Below, piece after piece: positions 61,648-64,000 of a stretch of 64,000 nucleotides of DNA. Under the pieces are notes generated by a model. It was not told the origin of the DNA. It ran no database searches and saw only the letters and a list, made by a program, of their open reading frames with translations. Origin of the DNA: Druceiella hillmani (taxonomy: Eukaryota > Arthropoda > Insecta > Lepidoptera > Hepialidae); the NCBI GenBank assembly GCA_039881145.1, contig JAYKKI010000088.1, positions 575,501-639,500 on the forward strand, written 5' to 3'. A program made the translations under genes and the position numbers. Position 1 is the stretch's first letter; the number at the start of each line of letters is the position of its first letter.

Positions 61648-61801
61648 CTTGTTGCCCCCAGCCTTGTTGTCCCCAACTCTGATTCCAGTTATTCCACTGG
61701 TTCCAGTTAGCCTGATTAGCCATCCCTTGCTGGTTTCCTCCTTGCGGGTTGTTGCCGCCGCCACCCGATGGATTACCACCGCCCCCACCTATACCACCCG
61801 G
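61648..61801 (-). CDS. Gly/Asn/Gln/Trp-rich protein, exon a
   Basis: The minus strand shows GATTGGTTGCAG then CCG GGT GGT, and ends CAA CAA G|GTATGT. It is open throughout (51 codons plus 1 base) and rich in Gly and Asn, with W-x-Q repeats (NWNQWNNWNQSWGQQGWGQQ). The composition is that of a prion-like, low-complexity tail as found in hnRNP-type and related RNA-binding proteins. I do not recognise the exact family. It enters in phase 0 and leaves in phase 1, matching the next exon. The folded domains must be encoded to the right of the window or in exons I could not find between 61.8 and 64 kb. Confidence 0.8.
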
Positions 61802-63439
61802 CTGCAACCAATCAAATTTTTCAATTACTCAGGAGGCAGCTATGAGTAGTTCATAGAATTTAAGTCTTCTCTACTTCTCTTTACAAAGTAGGTATGTATA
61901 CCATAGAGCAACCTAGCAACTGGATAGTGACTGAATTATAAGATGATACATCCAAAGATAATCGTGCAAGATCTAATACAGTTCACTCTTGATATAAGGA
62001 CATATACTGTTTAAGAATTTTTTGTGTTTGTCTTCGTATTTTTGGACCGAAATTCAATATTAGCACAGTATGAGGAATCGTTTTGATTAATTATAAAGAA
62101 ATTAATGTCAATATAATCAGAGTGTCAGAGGAGTATAAATTTACCACTATAAAATAATTAGTATGGGACATGGTATATTAAAAGAAAAATTAAAAGGTGT
62201 CAGAGAAAAAAGATGGCGAAAATGTATACAGTATGTGGCGGCTGCTAGACGTACAAAGAATCATGGCAACATGACAGCTCTATATATTAAAGACTGGCAT
62301 TTAAGATCACTTGTATGATCTAGTTCAATCTAGGTCCTCGCCATTCAAGAACTAGATCTTCGAGTTTGTTCCCAGTCTAGAGACTGGCCGTCTCGATAAA
62401 TCTCTAGTTTATATTTAATATGAAATATTTATTTGCGATCTTGTCCTGCATGCGGATAAGTTAACATTGCAAGTTCGCAATGTATTGCCAAATATGTTTA
62501 TTTTGCAAATTAGATCAGTCTTTCACATCTAATTTACGTATTATGATATGTATCTACCTATATATTATAATATATAAACACTGACATATTGGATGTGGCA
62601 CATGGGTCATTATTTTATTTTGTTATAGATGTTCATGCGATTTTTCGTTGAGTGAACAGAAGAGTTAGATAATTTTGTCTTTTTAATCTATTCAGTCGAA
62701 GAATATTGGTCAATTAGTTCATTTTATTTATTCAATCTTCTCTGTCCATGTCTCCTATGCATGGGTGTGACTGAAGCCTACCCAACTTAGAGTGTGGATA
62801 TATAACACAACGACTAGTATTTATTTCACAATTTGAAGTTACCCATAACTTGAGAAAACAGCAGCACAGAGCAGACCAGAAACATAACTTGTTAAAAACA
62901 AGGGAATTATAATAAAAAATAGCTTTAATTTTTTTATTTCCTCTACGACCCCTCCATTCCAAAGGTTTTTTAACATATGGTAAATTACATCCATATATCG
63001 AATAAATGTTTTTTTTTTATAAAACATATTAAATATAACAATAAAATTCACCCTTCAGAAAAAAGGGTAGCAACTACAATTATGATTATTATTTCAGCTG
63101 TTGCTGTAAATTTTTTTACACTTTCTTATGGAAGTTTCACTATAGTTTCTATTAATTTCTTGTCATTTAGAAGGAGATATAATATAAAAATAATTTTGTA
63201 TAAAATTGCGAACACAAAGTCAATCGAGATATAGGTGCATGTTTGCAATTTTAACGACAGTTGATATATGACGTTGATACTTGAATGGTAATTGATGAAT
63301 TCTTGAAATATTTGACAGCAGTCAAAATTCCATTATGTTTGTGTAAGTAGAATAAAGCAATACATATCTCAATAATGTATGGTTCTCAGTGCCGTTTCAC
63401 ACGTCGTTTTCTTTTGCAGTATGGCTAAATACATCAAAC
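61802..63439. other. Upstream intron of the Gly/Asn/Gln/Trp-rich gene
   Basis: No further exon of the gene recognised on the minus strand; AT-rich with no repeat identified. Confidence 0.45.
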
Positions 63440-63479
63440 CTTACTGGCTTCTACGAGTAAAAATAATTCGGCTATCAGT

Positions 63480-64000
63480 AGGGCTTTATAAACCGATCCA
63501 ATACTTCCAAGTACCATTGCAATATAATACTTCAATATTTTACATTGATACAAAGAAATGCGATACAGACTTGGTTCAACACGAGAATATACTAGGACAA
63601 TTTAGAACTGTAGACGATAGGTAATTATGTTTCAAAGTTTAAAGGTAGCTTAACTCACAGTAAAGCTTCACAATCCAATACAATACTTCCAAAAGTATCA
63701 ATGCAACATCATACAATACTTCCATATTTTAGATTGATACAAAGAAATGCGATGCAGACTTGGTTCGATAGGGACGTACTAGGGCAATTTAGAACTGTAG
63801 ATGAAGGGTAATTATGTTTTGAAGTTTGAAGGTTGTTTTAACTCACAGTAAGGCTTCGTGATCCGATTCCAACACTTCCCAAGTATCAATGCAACATCAT
63901 ACCGTAATTCGATATTTTAGATTGATATACAGAAATGTAATAAAGGTTTGCCTCGATAGGAATGTACAAGTGCAATTTAGAACTGCAGATAATGGGTTTT
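63480..64000. repeat. Diverged tandem repeat of about 190 bp, nearly 3 copies
   Basis: GATACAAAGAAATGCGAT starts at about 63547 and 63735, with a diverged copy at 63925. Each is followed by GG(A)CAATTTAGAACTGTAGA. Continues past the window edge. Confidence 0.92.

Noticed and set aside
61316..61849. 177-codon + strand ORF
   Set aside because: It crosses the THAP-element end and runs antisense to exon a of the Gly/Asn/Gln/Trp-rich gene; not a unit of its own.
63379..63624. 81-codon + strand ORF near the right edge
   Set aside because: Overlaps the 190-bp tandem repeat, whose other copies do not keep the frame.

Overview
This is a eukaryotic nuclear window, most likely from an insect. It is AT-rich, has long introns with GT..AG splice sites, and is packed with typical arthropod transposable elements (piggyBac, Tigger/pogo, THAP/P-like, hAT, jockey, tRNA-derived SINE). 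Nothing looks bacterial: there are no operons, no long intact ORFs and no RNA genes. Most ORFs of 60-130 codons here are chance ORFs or fall inside repeats. The species cannot be named from what is visible.

Two protein-coding genes can be supported, and both are fragments. (1) On the + strand, from before the window to about 24 kb, lies the 3' half of a canonical nuclear poly(A) polymerase (PAPOLA/hiiragi family). Five exons are visible (4167-4275, 7210-7271, 12641-12802, 21333-21488, 23262-23465). Their phases join consistently, except for one extra base in the first exon that shifts its frame. (2) On the - strand at 61801-53600 are the last four exons of a protein with a long Gly/Asn/Gln/Trp-rich tail, resembling the low-complexity tails of hnRNP-type RNA-binding proteins. 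Its RNA-binding domains would lie beyond the right edge. The two genes converge, with about 29 kb between their 3' ends.

Layout. 0-4.1 kb: piggyBac MITE, a 57-bp minisatellite, an interspersed repeat and a complete but decayed Tigger element. 4.2-24 kb: poly(A) polymerase exons, with introns holding a THAP/P-like element, a 37-39-bp minisatellite, a SINE, two more piggyBac MITEs, an unexplained pair of exon-like ORFs (18.5-19.5 kb) and a 5'-truncated jockey element with its target-site duplication. 24-53 kb: no gene; several tandem repeats, a TIR element, foldback repeats, a hAT-type MITE with an 8-bp target duplication, a second SINE, a minisatellite with a CTAGATGGCGATATTTAT core, a long palindrome and a decayed transposase-like coding relic. 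53-62 kb: the low-complexity-tail gene, whose introns carry a 2.4-kb TIR element with a nested foldback MITE, a near-perfect hairpin and a second THAP/P-like element inverted relative to the first. 63.4-64 kb: a diverged tandem repeat of about 190 bp.

Functionally the two genes belong to the same broad area, mRNA 3'-end formation and RNA binding, but nothing in the sequence shows they act together. No clearly new biological system was found. The most useful observations are the frameshift in the poly(A) polymerase exon, a NAGNAG tandem acceptor in the tail gene, the possible nested two-exon gene, and several well-delimited transposable elements.
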